This document shows, in pieces, positions 23,634 to 33,588 of a DNA stretch of 64,000 bases. Origin of the DNA: an uncultured bacterium. Its GTDB lineage: Bacteria; Pseudomonadota; Gammaproteobacteria; Burkholderiales; Burkholderiaceae_C. The stretch covers positions 1 through 64,000 of the forward strand of contig CAIYQZ010000034.1 in NCBI GenBank assembly GCA_903928495.1. Reading direction: 5' to 3'. The notes beneath the pieces are model-generated. The model made no database searches and was not told the origin of the DNA. It saw only the letters and a list, made by a program, of their open reading frames with translations. Position 1 is the first letter of the stretch. Every line of letters begins with the position of its first letter. The position numbers and the translations under genes were made by a program.

Positions 23634-24554
23634 GTTGATGCGTTTGATCAGCGCAGCCAGTGAGTCGGCTGCCTTGTCGTTGTCTACCTGGCAGGTGCCC
23701 GCTGCGTTGTGCCCGCCGCCGCCGTACTCCAGCATCAGCGCACCCACGTCGGTTTTGCTGCCGCGGTCGAGGATGGACTTGCCAGTGGCAAACACGGTGT
23801 TTTGCTTTTGCACGCCCCACATCACATGGATGGAGATGTTGCACTGCGGGTACAGCGCGTAAATCATGAACCGGTTGGTGGCCCAGATGGTTTCTTCGTT
23901 GCGCAGATCGAGCACCACCAGGTTGTTGTGCACAGTTGAACAACGCTTGAGTTGGTCGTGCGCCAGGTCGGCATGTGCGTGGTAGATCTCGATGCGTTCT
24001 TTCACATCGGGCAACTGCAGAATGTCACGGATGCCGTGGTTGCGGCAGTATTTGATGAGGTCCATCATCAACTGGTAGTTGCTGACGCGGAAATCGCGGA
24101 AGCGGCCAAGGCCGGTGCGCGAATCCATCAGATAGTTCAGCAGCACCCAGTCGTGCGGATTCAGGATTTCGTCGCGGGTGAACTGTGCCGAGTCGGCTTT
24201 GTCCACTGCGTCCATCATGTCGGCGGTGATGTTGGGGAATGCCTTGGCGCCGCCGTAGTACTCGTACACCACACGCGCGGCAGACGGTGCCGTGGCGGAA
24301 ATGATGTGGTTGGCCCGTTCACCCGTGTTGCGGATGGTTTCAGACTCGTGGTGGTCGAACGCCAGGTGCGCAGCAGCCACGTAGGGCAGGTTGGTGGTGA
24401 TGTCACGGCCGGTGATGTCCACCTTGCCGTCTTGCATGTCTTTGGGGTGGACAAACTTGATCTCGTCGATCATGTCCAGTTCATTGAGCAGGACGGCGCA
24501 GACAAGACCGTCGAAATCGCTGCGGGTGACTAGGCGAAATTTGGCTGTACTCAT
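23622..24554 (-). CDS. DHH-family phosphoesterase
   Basis: DHH/DHHA1 enzymes hydrolyse phosphodiester or phosphoanhydride bonds with Mn2+, as in RecJ, NrnA and exopolyphosphatases. The 310-aa protein has the N-terminal Asp motif (TRSDFDGLVCAVLL), the name-giving LAFDHHES, conserved Asp around MMDAVDKAD, and the DHHA1 substrate loop GGGGHNAAGTC. No S1 or other extra domain is present, so it is closer to small nucleotide or oligoribonucleotide hydrolases than to RecJ. The substrate is not decided by sequence. The terminator between it and the next gene is not clear. Confidence 0.88.
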   Translation of the reverse strand: MSTAKFRLVTRSDFDGLVCAVLLNELDMIDEIKFVHPKDMQDGKVDITGRDITTNLPYVAAAHLAFDHHESETIRNTGERANHIISATAPSAARVVYEYYGGAKAFPNITADMMDAVDKADSAQFTRDEILNPHDWVLLNYLMDSRTGLGRFRDFRVSNYQLMMDLIKYCRNHGIRDILQLPDVKERIEIYHAHADLAHDQLKRCSTVHNNLVVLDLRNEETIWATNRFMIYALYPQCNISIHVMWGVQKQNTVFATGKSILDRGSKTDVGALMLEYGGGGHNAAGTCQVDNDKAADSLAALIKRINADG

Positions 24555-24595
24555 GAGGTTCCTCGGTGGTTTGAATCATCGTACCGCATAAACAA

Positions 24596-24625
24596 AAGGG
24601 CCAGCACTGTGGCTGGCCCTGATGT
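24596..24625 (-). terminator. Intrinsic terminator of the alpha-hydroxy-acid dehydrogenase gene
   Basis: On the minus strand AGGGCCAGCC-ACAG-TGCTGGCCC runs into TTTTGTTT, 20 bases after the stop codon of the FMN dehydrogenase gene. Confidence 0.8.
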
Positions 24626-24642
24626 GTGCTCTGCGCAGAATG

Positions 24643-25800
24643 TCACGCCGCCGTGGGGAAAGTGCCCGGTTGCAGTATGTCTTTCGTGACGGTTTCAATC
24701 TGGGTGTGGCCACAGAACGCCATCGTGATGTCGAGTTCCTTGTGGATGATTTCGAGTGCCTTGGTCACACCCTCTTCACCCATGGCGCCCAAACCGTAGA
24801 CCATGGCGCGGCCGATCATGGTTCCGCGTGCTCCCAGGGCCCAGGCCCTGAGCACGTCTTGCCCACTGCGGATACCGCCGTCCATCCAGACCTCGATCTG
24901 GTCGCCCACCGCTTCAACGATGGCCGGCAGCGCCCCGATGCTGCTGGGTGCACCATCCAACTGCCGTCCGCCGTGGTTGCTGACCACGATGGCATCGGCC
25001 CCGCTGGCCACTGCCAGCCTGGCATCTTCAACTTCCATGATGCCTTTCAATATCAGCTTTCCACCCCACTGCGCCTTCACCCAGGCCACATCGTCCCAGT
25101 TCAGGGTCGGGTCAAACTGTTCATTGGTCCACGATGCCAGCGAACTCATGTCACTCACGCCTTTGACGTGGCCGACCAGGTTGCGAAACGTGTGGCGGCG
25201 CGTGCCCATCATGCCCAGCGCCCAGCGCGGCTTGCTGGCGATGTTGACGATGTTGCCCAGCGACGGAATCACCGATGCGCGCATCTTGTTCTTCAAGTCC
25301 TTGTGTCGCTGGCCGATCACTTGCAGATCGAGCGTGAGCACCAGTGCAGTGCACTTGGCTACCTTGCAGCGCTGAATCATCCTGGCCATGGCCTCGCGGT
25401 CGCGCATCATGTAGAGCTGAAACCAGAACGGTGCTGTGGTGTTCTCTGCCACATCCTCAATGGAGCAGATGCTCATGGTGGACAGTGTGAACGGAATGCC
25501 GAACTTTTCGCAGGCTTTCGCCGCTTTGATCTCGCCGTCGGCGCTTTGCATGCCTGTCAGGCCCACGGGCGCGATGCACACCGGCATTTTCACGTTCTGT
25601 CCCACCATGCGGGTGGCCGTGCTGCGGTTTTCCATGTTCACGGCCACGCGCTGGCGGAACTTGATCTTCTGGAAATCGCTTTCGTTGGCGCGGTAGGTGC
25701 TTTCGGACCAACTGCCGGAATCGGCGTAGTCGTAAAACATGCGCGGCACGCGCTTCTTTGCCAGCACGCGCAGGTCTTCGATGGTAGTGATCACGGTCAT
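24643..25800 (-). CDS. lldD: FMN-dependent alpha-hydroxy-acid dehydrogenase (LldD type)
   Basis: The family oxidises L-lactate, glycolate or mandelate to the 2-oxo acid with FMN. The 385-aa protein shows the N-terminal RVPRMFYDYADSGSWSE motif, the FMN-site segments CIAPVGLTGMQSADGE and LSTMSICSIEDVAE, the active-site SNHGGRQLDGAPS with His and Arg, and the phosphate-binding DGGIRSGQDVLRAWALGA. L-Lactate is the most common substrate in this size class, but glycolate or mandelate cannot be excluded. It is monocistronic, with its own terminator. TGGAGACAACC just upstream of the ATG gives a good ribosome site. Confidence 0.9.
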   Translation of the reverse strand: MTVITTIEDLRVLAKKRVPRMFYDYADSGSWSESTYRANESDFQKIKFRQRVAVNMENRSTATRMVGQNVKMPVCIAPVGLTGMQSADGEIKAAKACEKFGIPFTLSTMSICSIEDVAENTTAPFWFQLYMMRDREAMARMIQRCKVAKCTALVLTLDLQVIGQRHKDLKNKMRASVIPSLGNIVNIASKPRWALGMMGTRRHTFRNLVGHVKGVSDMSSLASWTNEQFDPTLNWDDVAWVKAQWGGKLILKGIMEVEDARLAVASGADAIVVSNHGGRQLDGAPSSIGALPAIVEAVGDQIEVWMDGGIRSGQDVLRAWALGARGTMIGRAMVYGLGAMGEEGVTKALEIIHKELDITMAFCGHTQIETVTKDILQPGTFPTAA

Positions 25801-25905
25801 GGTTGTCTCCGGTGGGGTGGTTCTGATCTGGCGCGCATCGTAGCCCGCAGCCCCACTGGCGGGTTGTGAAAGCGGCTTTTCCGGGGATGAAAATTTTTGT
25901 GATGC

Positions 25906-27003
25906 TCAGCTGGCCGCCATCACGCGGTTGCGGCCGAGACTTTTGGCGCGGTTGAGGGCAAGGTCGGCAGCCTGTATCAGCGCGTCCGGGTGAGTGCCGT
26001 GTGTGGGAAACAGGGCCACACCCGCAGACACGGTCACATGCAAGACGGTGGACTCCCAATCAATGCCCTTGTGCTCCACTTGTTGACGCAATGCATCCGA
26101 CCGGGATAACGCGCCTTGCAGGTCCATGCCAACCAACAGCAGTAGAAACTCTTCCCCACCGTAGCGGCACACCACGTCTGGAGCCCGTGCGCTGCTGTCC
26201 AGCCGCCGTGCCAGTTGTCTCAGCACTTCGTCACCAGCCAAATGCCCGTAGACATCGTTCACTTGCTTGAAGTGGTCCACATCGATGAGCACCACGGCCA
26301 ACGGCAGGTTGTCCTGGCGGCAGCGGGCCAACGCCTTGTCAAAAGCATTGCCAAGGAAATGGCGGTTGTGCAAACCCGTGAGCGCGTCGTGCGTGGCCTG
26401 TTCGTTCAGCCGGTGTTGGAGGCGATGGATTTCGTCGAGTTTCTGTTGTAACGCCGCGTTGGTTTGTTGCAGTGAACTTTCGCTGGCCGACAACTGCGCA
26501 GAGGCCTCACGCAGTTTCAGGGTGCGCAGATAGACGTCCCGCGCAAACAGCAGCATGAAAGCCAGCAGCCCGACCATGCTGAATGCCGTCGAGGGCCAGG
26601 CGGTTTCCGGTGCAAATCGCAGCCCCCAGCCCACCACGCCCAGGGTGGTGCCCGCCATAACCGCTGCCACCGCCTGCAGCAGCCCTCGCACCCCGCGAAA
26701 AGCCGAAAGGTTCATCAGGGTGCACGCCACCATTGAAAACGAAATCCACAGGGGGAAAGCCAGCGCCGCCACCCAGATTCCAAACAAAAAAGAGTCCAGC
26801 ATCAAGTTGTGGATCTCTGCGCGCAAGGGGTCTGCTGCTCGCCGGGCCAGTGCGAACGCCACCTGTGGGTACACAAGGAAGTGCAGGGCGGCCCATGCAC
26901 AAGCCCAAGCGGGTTGCAAGCCGTGGCCCGTCGTGTCGAGCACGTGCGTACACACGGCTCCAAACACGAGTACAAAAGATCCCGCCCGGTTGCGGCGGTT
27001 CAT
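25906..27003 (-). CDS. Membrane diguanylate cyclase (GGDEF)
   Basis: The enzyme makes cyclic di-GMP from two GTP. The 365-aa protein has an N-terminal membrane region of about six helices (residues 8-165), a coiled-coil linker (LSASESSLQQTNAALQQKLD and HRLQHRLNEQATHD), and a GGDEF domain with DALTGLHNR, FKQVNDVYGHLAGD and the active-site GGEEF. An RxxD product-inhibition site is not obvious before the motif. ATG 27003 is taken as the start; a TTG at 27057 would overlap the hemerythrin stop by 4 bp. Its position directly downstream of a hemerythrin gene suggests oxygen-linked control of c-di-GMP. Confidence 0.92.
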   Translation of the reverse strand: MNRRNRAGSFVLVFGAVCTHVLDTTGHGLQPAWACAWAALHFLVYPQVAFALARRAADPLRAEIHNLMLDSFLFGIWVAALAFPLWISFSMVACTLMNLSAFRGVRGLLQAVAAVMAGTTLGVVGWGLRFAPETAWPSTAFSMVGLLAFMLLFARDVYLRTLKLREASAQLSASESSLQQTNAALQQKLDEIHRLQHRLNEQATHDALTGLHNRHFLGNAFDKALARCRQDNLPLAVVLIDVDHFKQVNDVYGHLAGDEVLRQLARRLDSSARAPDVVCRYGGEEFLLLLVGMDLQGALSRSDALRQQVEHKGIDWESTVLHVTVSAGVALFPTHGTHPDALIQAADLALNRAKSLGRNRVMAAS

Positions 27004-27053
27004 CCGCACCGTCCAGTGGACCCTGCGGTCGCTCCGGTGGGCGGGGCTTGGGT

Positions 27054-27560
27054 TCAACTGCAGCTGACGCTGCCGCAGCCCGACATGGTGGCAGGGCGCA
27101 CCTTGCTCGGGTCGGCGAGGGTTTCGGTGGCGGTGTCAAAACCCACATCGCGCAGATGCTGGGCCAAGCCTGCGTCCATGCTGGCGGTGTGCTGCGGGAA
27201 CCACTCCACCAGGGCTTCGGCCAGTCGGTTGATGATCTGGTTGTCACCGCCCAGATAGTGCTCTTCCACTGCGCGCATGGTGTCAAGGATGGTGGCATGG
27301 TGCGACGCATGGCAGTTGTCTGCCGAAAAGCCGGTGGCCAGCATCCACCGCTCTTCCTGCGCAAAGTGTTCCACGGTGTGGGCCAGAAACTCGCGGTACA
27401 ACGGCAATTGGTCGCGCATCGGCGTGGCCAGTAGGGTGTTGAGCTGGACCACAAATTCTTCGTGCGTGTCGTCCATGCGGCCATTGCCGACTTGCAGTCC
27501 GGGTGTCCATTCCAAGCCTGCGGCCTGGGCTTCGCAAAGGTTGGTGTCTGAATGTTCCAT
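27054..27560 (-). CDS. Bacteriohemerythrin
   Basis: Hemerythrins bind O2 reversibly at a non-heme diiron centre in a four-helix bundle. The 168-aa protein shows all ligand-bearing stretches: [35 protein letters not shown] and [15 protein letters not shown] Cys-containing tail ([10 protein letters not shown]) is unusual and could be redox-active. It precedes a membrane diguanylate cyclase gene on the same strand and likely shares its transcript. It diverges from the aromatic-catabolic cluster starting at 27749. An oxygen carrier or sensor role is inferred. Confidence 0.93.
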   Translation of the reverse strand: MEHSDTNLCEAQAAGLEWTPGLQVGNGRMDDTHEEFVVQLNTLLATPMRDQLPLYREFLAHTVEHFAQEERWMLATGFSADNCHASHHATILDTMRAVEEHYLGGDNQIINRLAEALVEWFPQHTASMDAGLAQHLRDVGFDTATETLADPSKVRPATMSGCGSVSCS

Positions 27561-27663
27561 GGGCCTCTAGGCTATCAGGCCGTGGGCCCGCGCGCTTGAT
27601 TCACGTCAACCTCGGAAAATTGCAGACGGCGTCTCGCAGGCGCGAAGGTGTGGTGCTCAGGGT

Positions 27664-27714
27664 AAATCCGGGTATTTACTTTAGGTTTAAATCAATTAAG
27701 CTTCAATCGAATAT
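27664..27714 (+). promoter_or_regulatory. AT-rich promoter/operator region of the catabolic cluster
   Basis: A sharp AT-rich island in otherwise GC-rich DNA, ending about 35 bases before the monooxygenase ATG. It contains an inverted ATTTA...TAAAT pair (about 27673-27691) and an imperfect dyad centred on AAGCTT (about 27699-27704). A clean -35/-10 pair is not evident. The MarR-family protein encoded in the cluster is the obvious candidate to bind here. Confidence 0.45.
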
Positions 27715-27748
27715 CGGCGCTGTGCCGAACTGTCTTGGGAACGTTGCC

Positions 27749-30088
27749 ATGAACATCGTGTGTGTGGGTGGTGGGCCGGCCGGTCTGTACTTTGCGTTGC
27801 TGATGAAGCAGCAGAACCCGGCGCACGACATCACCGTGGTGGAGCGCAACAAGCCTTACGACACCTTCGGCTGGGGCGTCGTGTTTTCCGATGCCACCAT
27901 GGACAACATGCGCCGCTGCGACCCCGTCACTGCCGGTGAAATCCAGGCCGCTTTCAACCACTGGGACGACATCGAGCTCCATTTCAAGGGCGAGGTCATC
28001 CGCTCGGGCGGGCACGGGTTTGTGGGCATTGGCCGCAAAAAACTGCTCAACATCCTGCAGGCACGCTGCGAGCAACTGGGTGTGAAGCTGGTGTTCGAGG
28101 CCGATGTGACGTCCGACACCGAATTTCCCGACGCCGACCTGGTGGTGGCCTGCGACGGCATCAACTCCCGCATCCGCGAAAAATATGCCGACGTCTTCAA
28201 GCCCGACGTGGTGGTGCGCCCCAACCGCTACATCTGGCTGGGCACCCACAAGCTATACGACGCATTCACCTTTTTGTTTGAAAAAACCGAACACGGCTGG
28301 TTTCAGGCTCACATCTACAAGTTCGACGAAAACACCACCACCTTCATCGTCGAGTGCCCGGAGGAGGTCTGGCAGGCCCATCGGTTGGATCAGGCCGACC
28401 AGGAGGCCTCCATTGCCTTCTGCGAAAAGCTGTTTGCCGCCAACCTGCAGGGTGCCAAGCTCATGACCAACTCGCGCCACCTGCGCGGTTCGGCCTGGCT
28501 CAACTTTCAGCGTGTGAAGTGCGAACAGTGGCACTTGTTCAACGGGCGTAGCCAGGTGGTGCTGATGGGCGATGCCGTGCACACCGCGCACTTCGCCATC
28601 GGCTCGGGCACCAAGCTGGCCATTGAAGACGCCATCGACTTGGCCCGTTTGCTTGGTGAGGTACCGGCGGCTGATCAGGTGGCCAGCCTGCCCACTGTTT
28701 TGCAGCGCTACCAGGCCCTTCGCGCTGTGGACGTTTTGCGCCTGCAAAACGCCGCCTGGAATGCCATGGAGTGGTTCGAGGTGTGTGGCCAGCGCTATTG
28801 CGACCAGTTGGCCCCGCCCCAGTTCATGTATTCCATGCTCACGCGCAGTCAGCGCATCAGCCACGAAAACCTGCGCCTGCGTGACGCCGCCTGGCTGGAG
28901 GGCTACGAGCGCTGGTTTGCCCAGACCGCTGGCGTGGCCGACACCGGCCGCACCCCGCCGCCACCCATGTTCACGCCCTACACCGTGCGCGGTGTGACGC
29001 TGAAAAACCGCATCGTGGTGTCGCCCATGGCGCAGTACTCCGCGACCGATGGCGTGGTGGGCGACTACCACTTGGTTCACTTGGGTGCGCGGGCCATGGG
29101 TGGTGCCGCACTGGTGTTTGCCGAGATGACCTGTGTCAGCGCCGAGGGCCGCATCACCCCCGGTTGCCCTGGCATCTACAGCGCTGACCAGGCACAGGCC
29201 TGGCAACGCATCGTGCAATGGGTACACAGCCAGACCGATGCCAAGTTCGGTATGCAAATTGGCCATGCGGGCCCCAAAGGTGCCACCCGTGTGGCCTGGG
29301 AAGGCATTGACCAGCCGCTGGCAGCCGGTGGTTGGCCGCTGATGGCGGCTTCGCCCCAGCAATACCTGGCAGGCATCAGCCAGACCGCCCGCGAAATGAC
29401 CCGGTACGACATGGACGCCGTCAAGGCTCAGTTCGTGCAGGCCACCGTTGCTGCAGCTGAGATTGGTGTGGACTGGCTAGAGCTGCATTGCGCCCACGGC
29501 TACCTGCTGTCCACCTTCATTTCGCCACTCACCAACCACCGCACCGATGAGTACGGTGGCAGCCTGGCCAACCGCTTGCGCTACCCGCTGGAGGTGTTTG
29601 CTGCGGTGCGCGCTGCATGGCCCGCCGATCGGCCGATGTCGGTGCGCATTTCCGCGCACGACTGGGTGGATGGTGGCATCACCCCGGCCGACGCAGTGGA
29701 AGTGGCCCGGGCCTTCAAGGCCGCCGGGGCCGACATGATCGACTGTTCATCGGGCCAGGTCAGCAAGGCGGAAAAGCCGGTTTACGGCCGCATGTTCCAG
29801 ACGCCGTTTGCCGACCGTATCCGCCAGGAAGCGGGCATTGCGACCATCGCGGTGGGGGCCATCAGCGAGGCCGACCATGCCAACAGCATTCTGGCCGCCG
29901 GGCGCGCCGACCTGTGCGCCGTCGCCCGCCCTCATCTGGCCAACCCCGCCTGGACCCTGACCGAGGCCGCCAAAATTGGCTACCGGCCCGTGGCCTGGCC
30001 GCGCCAGTACCAGTCGGCCAAGGGCCAGATGGAAGCGAACTTCGTGCGCGAAAAAGCGCAGCAGTCGGCCAACGTGGCAGCGTCCTGA
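27749..30088 (+). CDS. 2-Aminobenzoyl-CoA (or salicylyl-CoA) monooxygenase/reductase fusion
   Basis: Two enzymes in one chain. Residues 1 to ~400 form a PHBH-type FAD monooxygenase: the Rossmann start [42 protein letters not shown] and the FAD motif [20 protein letters not shown]. Residues ~410-760 form an Old-Yellow-Enzyme-type reductase ([55 protein letters not shown]). Known bifunctional members hydroxylate and then reduce 2-aminobenzoyl-CoA, giving a non-aromatic product; related proteins are annotated as salicylyl-CoA 5-hydroxylase. The ATG at 27749 starts the FAD fold and no ribosome site is strong. First gene of the cluster. Confidence 0.9.
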   Translation: MNIVCVGGGPAGLYFALLMKQQNPAHDITVVERNKPYDTFGWGVVFSDATMDNMRRCDPVTAGEIQAAFNHWDDIELHFKGEVIRSGGHGFVGIGRKKLLNILQARCEQLGVKLVFEADVTSDTEFPDADLVVACDGINSRIREKYADVFKPDVVVRPNRYIWLGTHKLYDAFTFLFEKTEHGWFQAHIYKFDENTTTFIVECPEEVWQAHRLDQADQEASIAFCEKLFAANLQGAKLMTNSRHLRGSAWLNFQRVKCEQWHLFNGRSQVVLMGDAVHTAHFAIGSGTKLAIEDAIDLARLLGEVPAADQVASLPTVLQRYQALRAVDVLRLQNAAWNAMEWFEVCGQRYCDQLAPPQFMYSMLTRSQRISHENLRLRDAAWLEGYERWFAQTAGVADTGRTPPPPMFTPYTVRGVTLKNRIVVSPMAQYSATDGVVGDYHLVHLGARAMGGAALVFAEMTCVSAEGRITPGCPGIYSADQAQAWQRIVQWVHSQTDAKFGMQIGHAGPKGATRVAWEGIDQPLAAGGWPLMAASPQQYLAGISQTAREMTRYDMDAVKAQFVQATVAAAEIGVDWLELHCAHGYLLSTFISPLTNHRTDEYGGSLANRLRYPLEVFAAVRAAWPADRPMSVRISAHDWVDGGITPADAVEVARAFKAAGADMIDCSSGQVSKAEKPVYGRMFQTPFADRIRQEAGIATIAVGAISEADHANSILAAGRADLCAVARPHLANPAWTLTEAAKIGYRPVAWPRQYQSAKGQMEANFVREKAQQSANVAAS

Positions 30089-30091
30089 GCC

Positions 30092-30880
30092 ATGACACAC
30101 ACATCTCCGCCCGCCATCGCGCCTGAGCGCGGCCATGCCCTGGTCACCGGTGGCGGCACTGGCATCGGCGCGGCCATTGCACAGGCCTTGGTGGCCCAGG
30201 GGCTGAACGTCACGGTGTTGGGACGGCGCGCCGAGCCACTGAATGCTGTGGTGGCCACCGCACCCGATCACCTCCACGCCGTGCTGGCCGATGTGACCGA
30301 CCCCGCCCAGGTAGCACACGCCATGGCCCAGGCCATCGAGCGCTTCGGGCCGGTGGCGGTGCTGGTCAACAACGCAGGACAAGCGGTCAGCGCGGCGGCT
30401 CACAAAACCAGCTTTGAGCTGTGGCAGCAGATGTTGGCCGTCAACCTTACAGGCACCTGGCTGTGCACACAGGCCGTGTTGCCCGCCATGCGCAAAGCAG
30501 GGTGGGGCAGGGTGGTGAACGTGGCCAGCACGGCAGGGCTGGTGGGCTACGCCTATGTGTCTGCCTACTGCGCGGCCAAACACGGTGTGGTCGGCCTGAC
30601 GCGTTCGCTGGCGCTGGAACTGGCCACGCAAGGCATCACCGTGAACGCGGTGTGCCCTGGTTACACCGATACCGAACTGGTCCGCGAGAGCATCGACCGC
30701 ATCGTGGCCACCACCGGGCGCAGCCCGGACGAGGCCCTGGCCGAACTGGTGCGCAGCAACCCACAACGCCGATTGGTGTTGCCAACCGAGGTGGCCGATG
30801 CCGTGGCCTGGTTGTGCAGCCCTGGCGCCAGCGCCATAACGGGGCAGTCGGTCCCGGTGGCCGGTGGCGAAGTGATGTGA
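30092..30880 (+). CDS. Short-chain dehydrogenase/reductase of the aromatic-CoA cluster
   Basis: An NAD(P)-dependent SDR of 262 aa with TGGGTGIGAAIAQAL (coenzyme loop), LVNNAG, the catalytic Ser in NVASTAGL and YCAAK as the YxxxK pair. It starts 3 bp after the monooxygenase stop. In the 2-aminobenzoyl-CoA route a keto/hydroxy interconversion of the alicyclic CoA ester is needed, so a beta-hydroxyacyl-CoA-dehydrogenase-like step is the natural role. This assignment is inferred from context. Confidence 0.9.
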   Translation: MTHTSPPAIAPERGHALVTGGGTGIGAAIAQALVAQGLNVTVLGRRAEPLNAVVATAPDHLHAVLADVTDPAQVAHAMAQAIERFGPVAVLVNNAGQAVSAAAHKTSFELWQQMLAVNLTGTWLCTQAVLPAMRKAGWGRVVNVASTAGLVGYAYVSAYCAAKHGVVGLTRSLALELATQGITVNAVCPGYTDTELVRESIDRIVATTGRSPDEALAELVRSNPQRRLVLPTEVADAVAWLCSPGASAITGQSVPVAGGEVM

Positions 30881-30894
30881 GCCCTGTTGACCCC

Positions 30895-31452
30895 ATGAGC
30901 ACCCCACACACACCCGAGACCCCAACGCCTGCTGGCCAGACCCTGGCCGACGAGCACCTGGGCCTGGAAGCCCGCTCGCAGGAAGGCGACCACCTGGATC
31001 TGCGCATCTGGCTGCGCTTGCTGGCCTGCAGCACGCAGATCGAGCAGGTCATTCGCCAGCAACTGCGTGTGCGCTTTGCCTCCACCTTGCCCCGCTTCGA
31101 CTACCTGGCCCAGCTGGAGCGCCACCCCAAGGGTCTGCGCATGAACGTGTTGTCGCGCTACCTCATGGTGACGGGCGGCAACGTGACCGGCCTGACCGAC
31201 CAACTGGTGCGCGACGGTTTGGTTGAGCGGGTGGACGACCCGGATGACCGCCGCTCATACCTGGTGCGGCTGACCCCCGCTGGCCAGACCGACTTTGCCG
31301 CCATGGCGCTGGAACACGAGCAATGGCTGGTGTCGCTGTTCGGTGGCCTGGCAGCGGGCCAAAAAGACGCGCTGTTTGCCCTGCTCGGTGAGTTGCGGCT
31401 GCAGCTGGTGCGCAACCAGGGCCTGGCCGCCCAACCTGCAGCCCCCCATTGA
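30895..31452 (+). CDS. MarR-family transcriptional regulator of the cluster
   Basis: MarR proteins are dimeric winged-helix repressors released by small aromatic ligands or their CoA esters. The 185-aa protein has an acidic N-terminal extension (about 35 residues), then helices and the winged helix: [40 protein letters not shown], and the wing [16 protein letters not shown]. It lies inside the operon it probably controls, 14 bp after the SDR. An aryl-CoA effector is plausible by analogy with other CoA-ester catabolic regulators. Confidence 0.93.
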   Translation: MSTPHTPETPTPAGQTLADEHLGLEARSQEGDHLDLRIWLRLLACSTQIEQVIRQQLRVRFASTLPRFDYLAQLERHPKGLRMNVLSRYLMVTGGNVTGLTDQLVRDGLVERVDDPDDRRSYLVRLTPAGQTDFAAMALEHEQWLVSLFGGLAAGQKDALFALLGELRLQLVRNQGLAAQPAAPH

Positions 31453-31465
31453 AGGAGTTTCCCGC

Positions 31466-32344
31466 ATGTCCAACCCCCAACACGCCGCCCCGTCCGCTCA
31501 AGGGGTCGACCCCGCCTTGATGGCAGGCAACCGCCGCCCCCTGGCGGGGTACGTGGCCCAACACTTTCTGTGGCAGGTGCAAGATGGTGTGGCCACCCTC
31601 ACGCTCAACCGGCCCGAGCGCAAAAACCCGCTCACGTTTGATTCGTATGCCGAGATGCGCGACCTGTTTCACGCGCTCAAGTGGGCCGACGATGTGAATG
31701 TGGTGGTACTGCACGGCGCAGGCGACAACTTTTGTTCCGGCGGTGATGTGCACGAAATCATCGGTCCGCTGGTGGCGCTGAAAGCCCCCGAATTGCTCAT
31801 GTTCACTCGCATGACGGGCGAGCTGGTGCGCACCATGCGCGCCTGCCCGCAGCCCATCGTGGCGGCGGTGGATGGGGTGTGTGCCGGGGCGGGGGCCATC
31901 ATGGCCATGGCCAGTGACATGCGGCTGGGCACGGCCCGCAGTAAAACGGCCTTTCTGTTCAACCGCGTGGGGCTGGCCGGTTGCGACATGGGCGCTTGCG
32001 CCATCCTGCCGCGCCTGATTGGCCAGGGCCGCGCCAGCGAACTTTTGTACACGGGCCGCTCGCTGGGCGGTGAAGAGGGCGAACGCTGGGGCTTTTTCAA
32101 CCGCCTGTGTGAACCCGCCGCCTTGCTGTCAGATGCCCAGTCGCTGGCCCGCAGCCTGGCCGAAGGCCCCACCTTTGCCAACGGCATCACCAAAACCATG
32201 TTGCACCAGGAATGGGCCATGACGCTGGAGCAGGCCATCGAGTCCGAGGCGCAGGCGCAGGCCCTGTGCATGCTGACGCAGGACTTTTCCCGCGCGTACC
32301 ACGCCTTTGTGGCCAAACAGAAACCCCGTTTCGAAGGCAACTGA
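31466..32344 (+). CDS. Enoyl-CoA hydratase/isomerase-family protein
   Basis: A crotonase-fold enzyme of 292 aa. Visible are [16 protein letters not shown], the oxyanion-hole strand [13 protein letters not shown], and [19 protein letters not shown]. The long N-terminal extension (about 30 residues before the fold) is unusual. AAGGAG is 9 bases upstream of the ATG at 31466. In the cluster it should hydrate the ring double bond or open the ring of the alicyclic CoA ester by a beta-oxidation-like step. Which of these it does is not evident from sequence. Confidence 0.9.
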   Translation: MSNPQHAAPSAQGVDPALMAGNRRPLAGYVAQHFLWQVQDGVATLTLNRPERKNPLTFDSYAEMRDLFHALKWADDVNVVVLHGAGDNFCSGGDVHEIIGPLVALKAPELLMFTRMTGELVRTMRACPQPIVAAVDGVCAGAGAIMAMASDMRLGTARSKTAFLFNRVGLAGCDMGACAILPRLIGQGRASELLYTGRSLGGEEGERWGFFNRLCEPAALLSDAQSLARSLAEGPTFANGITKTMLHQEWAMTLEQAIESEAQAQALCMLTQDFSRAYHAFVAKQKPRFEGN

Positions 32345-32346
32345 CC

Positions 32347-33540
32347 ATGGCCCAGACACTGGACGCCCGCTTCCTGGGCCTGCCGTTTTTCGACGACCAC
32401 CACCGCACCCTGGCCCACGACCTTCAAGCCTGGGCCAGCCAGCACGTGCCACACGACCACGGACCCGACGCCGATGCCGAATGCCGCAGCCTGGTGCGTT
32501 CGCTGGGGCAGGGCGGCTGGCTCGCACACGCCGTGGCCGGGCGCGACGTGGGCGGCGCGGGCGATGCCATCGACACCCGTGCCATCTGCCTGCTGCGCGA
32601 AAACCTGGCCCGCCACAGCGGTCAGGCCGACTTTGCGTTTGCCATGCAGGGCCTGGGCTCGGGGGCCATTTCGTTGCACGGCTCGGCAGCGCAGCGCCAA
32701 CGCTACTTGCCACGCGTGGCCCGTGGCGAAGCCATCGCCGCGTTTGCTTTGTCAGAACCCCAGGCTGGCTCCGATGTGGCGGCCATGGCCTGCAGCGCGC
32801 AGCGTGTGAGCGATGCTCAGGGCGAGGGCTGGCTGCTGAATGGCGAAAAGACCTGGATTTCCAACGGCGGCATTGCCGATTTTTATGTGCTGTTCGCCCG
32901 CTCGGGCGAGGCCCCGGGTGCACGGGGCATCAGTGCATTCATTGTCGATGCCGATGCGCCTGGTTTCGAGGTGGCCGAGCGCATCGACGTGATGGCCCCA
33001 CACCCGCTGGCCCGGTTGCGCCTCGCCAACTGCCGCTTGCCTGCCGACGCGTTGGTGGGCGAAGCGGGCCAGGGTTTCAAAATTGCCATGCGCACACTCG
33101 ATGTGTTCCGCACCTCAGTGGCTGCCGCCGCGCTGGGGCTGGCCCGCCGCGCAATGGACGAGGCGCTGCAACGCGCCACCACCCGCGCCATGTTCGGTGG
33201 TGTGCTGGCCGACTTTCAGCTCACGCAGGCCAAGCTGGCGCAGATGGCCACCGCCATCGACAGCGCCGCCTTGCTGACGTACCGCGCCGCCTGGCTGCGC
33301 GACCAGGGCCACACCGTCACCCGTGAGGCGGCCATGGCCAAGATGACCGCCACTGAAAACGCGCAGACCGTCATCGACGCCGCGCTGCAGATGTGGGGTG
33401 GGCTGGGCGTGGTCAGCGGCGTGCCGGTGGAGCGCCTGTACCGCGAGATCCGCGCCCTGCGCATCTACGAAGGCGCGACCGAGGTGCAGCAACTCATCAT
33501 TGCGCGAGAAATGTTGAAAGAAATGGCCCCTACCGCTTGA
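32347..33540 (+). CDS. Acyl-CoA dehydrogenase
   Basis: An FAD enzyme that makes an alpha,beta-double bond in a CoA ester and passes electrons to ETF. The 397-aa protein has [15 protein letters not shown], the flavin region [18 protein letters not shown], and near the C-terminus [17 protein letters not shown] where the catalytic Glu or its neighbour sits. It starts 2 bp after the hydratase stop. The last three residues (PTA) and stop codon lie within the intergenic repeat at 33527-33561, so the original C-terminus may have been replaced. Confidence 0.92.
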   Translation: MAQTLDARFLGLPFFDDHHRTLAHDLQAWASQHVPHDHGPDADAECRSLVRSLGQGGWLAHAVAGRDVGGAGDAIDTRAICLLRENLARHSGQADFAFAMQGLGSGAISLHGSAAQRQRYLPRVARGEAIAAFALSEPQAGSDVAAMACSAQRVSDAQGEGWLLNGEKTWISNGGIADFYVLFARSGEAPGARGISAFIVDADAPGFEVAERIDVMAPHPLARLRLANCRLPADALVGEAGQGFKIAMRTLDVFRTSVAAAALGLARRAMDEALQRATTRAMFGGVLADFQLTQAKLAQMATAIDSAALLTYRAAWLRDQGHTVTREAAMAKMTATENAQTVIDAALQMWGGLGVVSGVPVERLYREIRALRIYEGATEVQQLIIAREMLKEMAPTA

Positions 33541-33561
33541 TGGGTAAGGGTTTGTAGCTAT
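33527..33561. repeat. Comamonadaceae-type intergenic repeat, copy 2, supplying a stop codon
   Basis: Nearly identical to 19451-19484 over about 31 bases. The element starts inside the acyl-CoA dehydrogenase gene: its CCTACCGCTTGA encodes Pro-Thr-Ala-stop. The rest lies between that gene and the CoA ligase gene. Confidence 0.8.
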
Positions 33562-33588
33562 CAGCAATCAAAGCACCGGGAGCCCGCC

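Noticed and set aside
24622-25869. 415-aa open frame on the + strand
   Set aside because: Antisense to the FMN alpha-hydroxy-acid dehydrogenase; His/Ala-rich, no motif.
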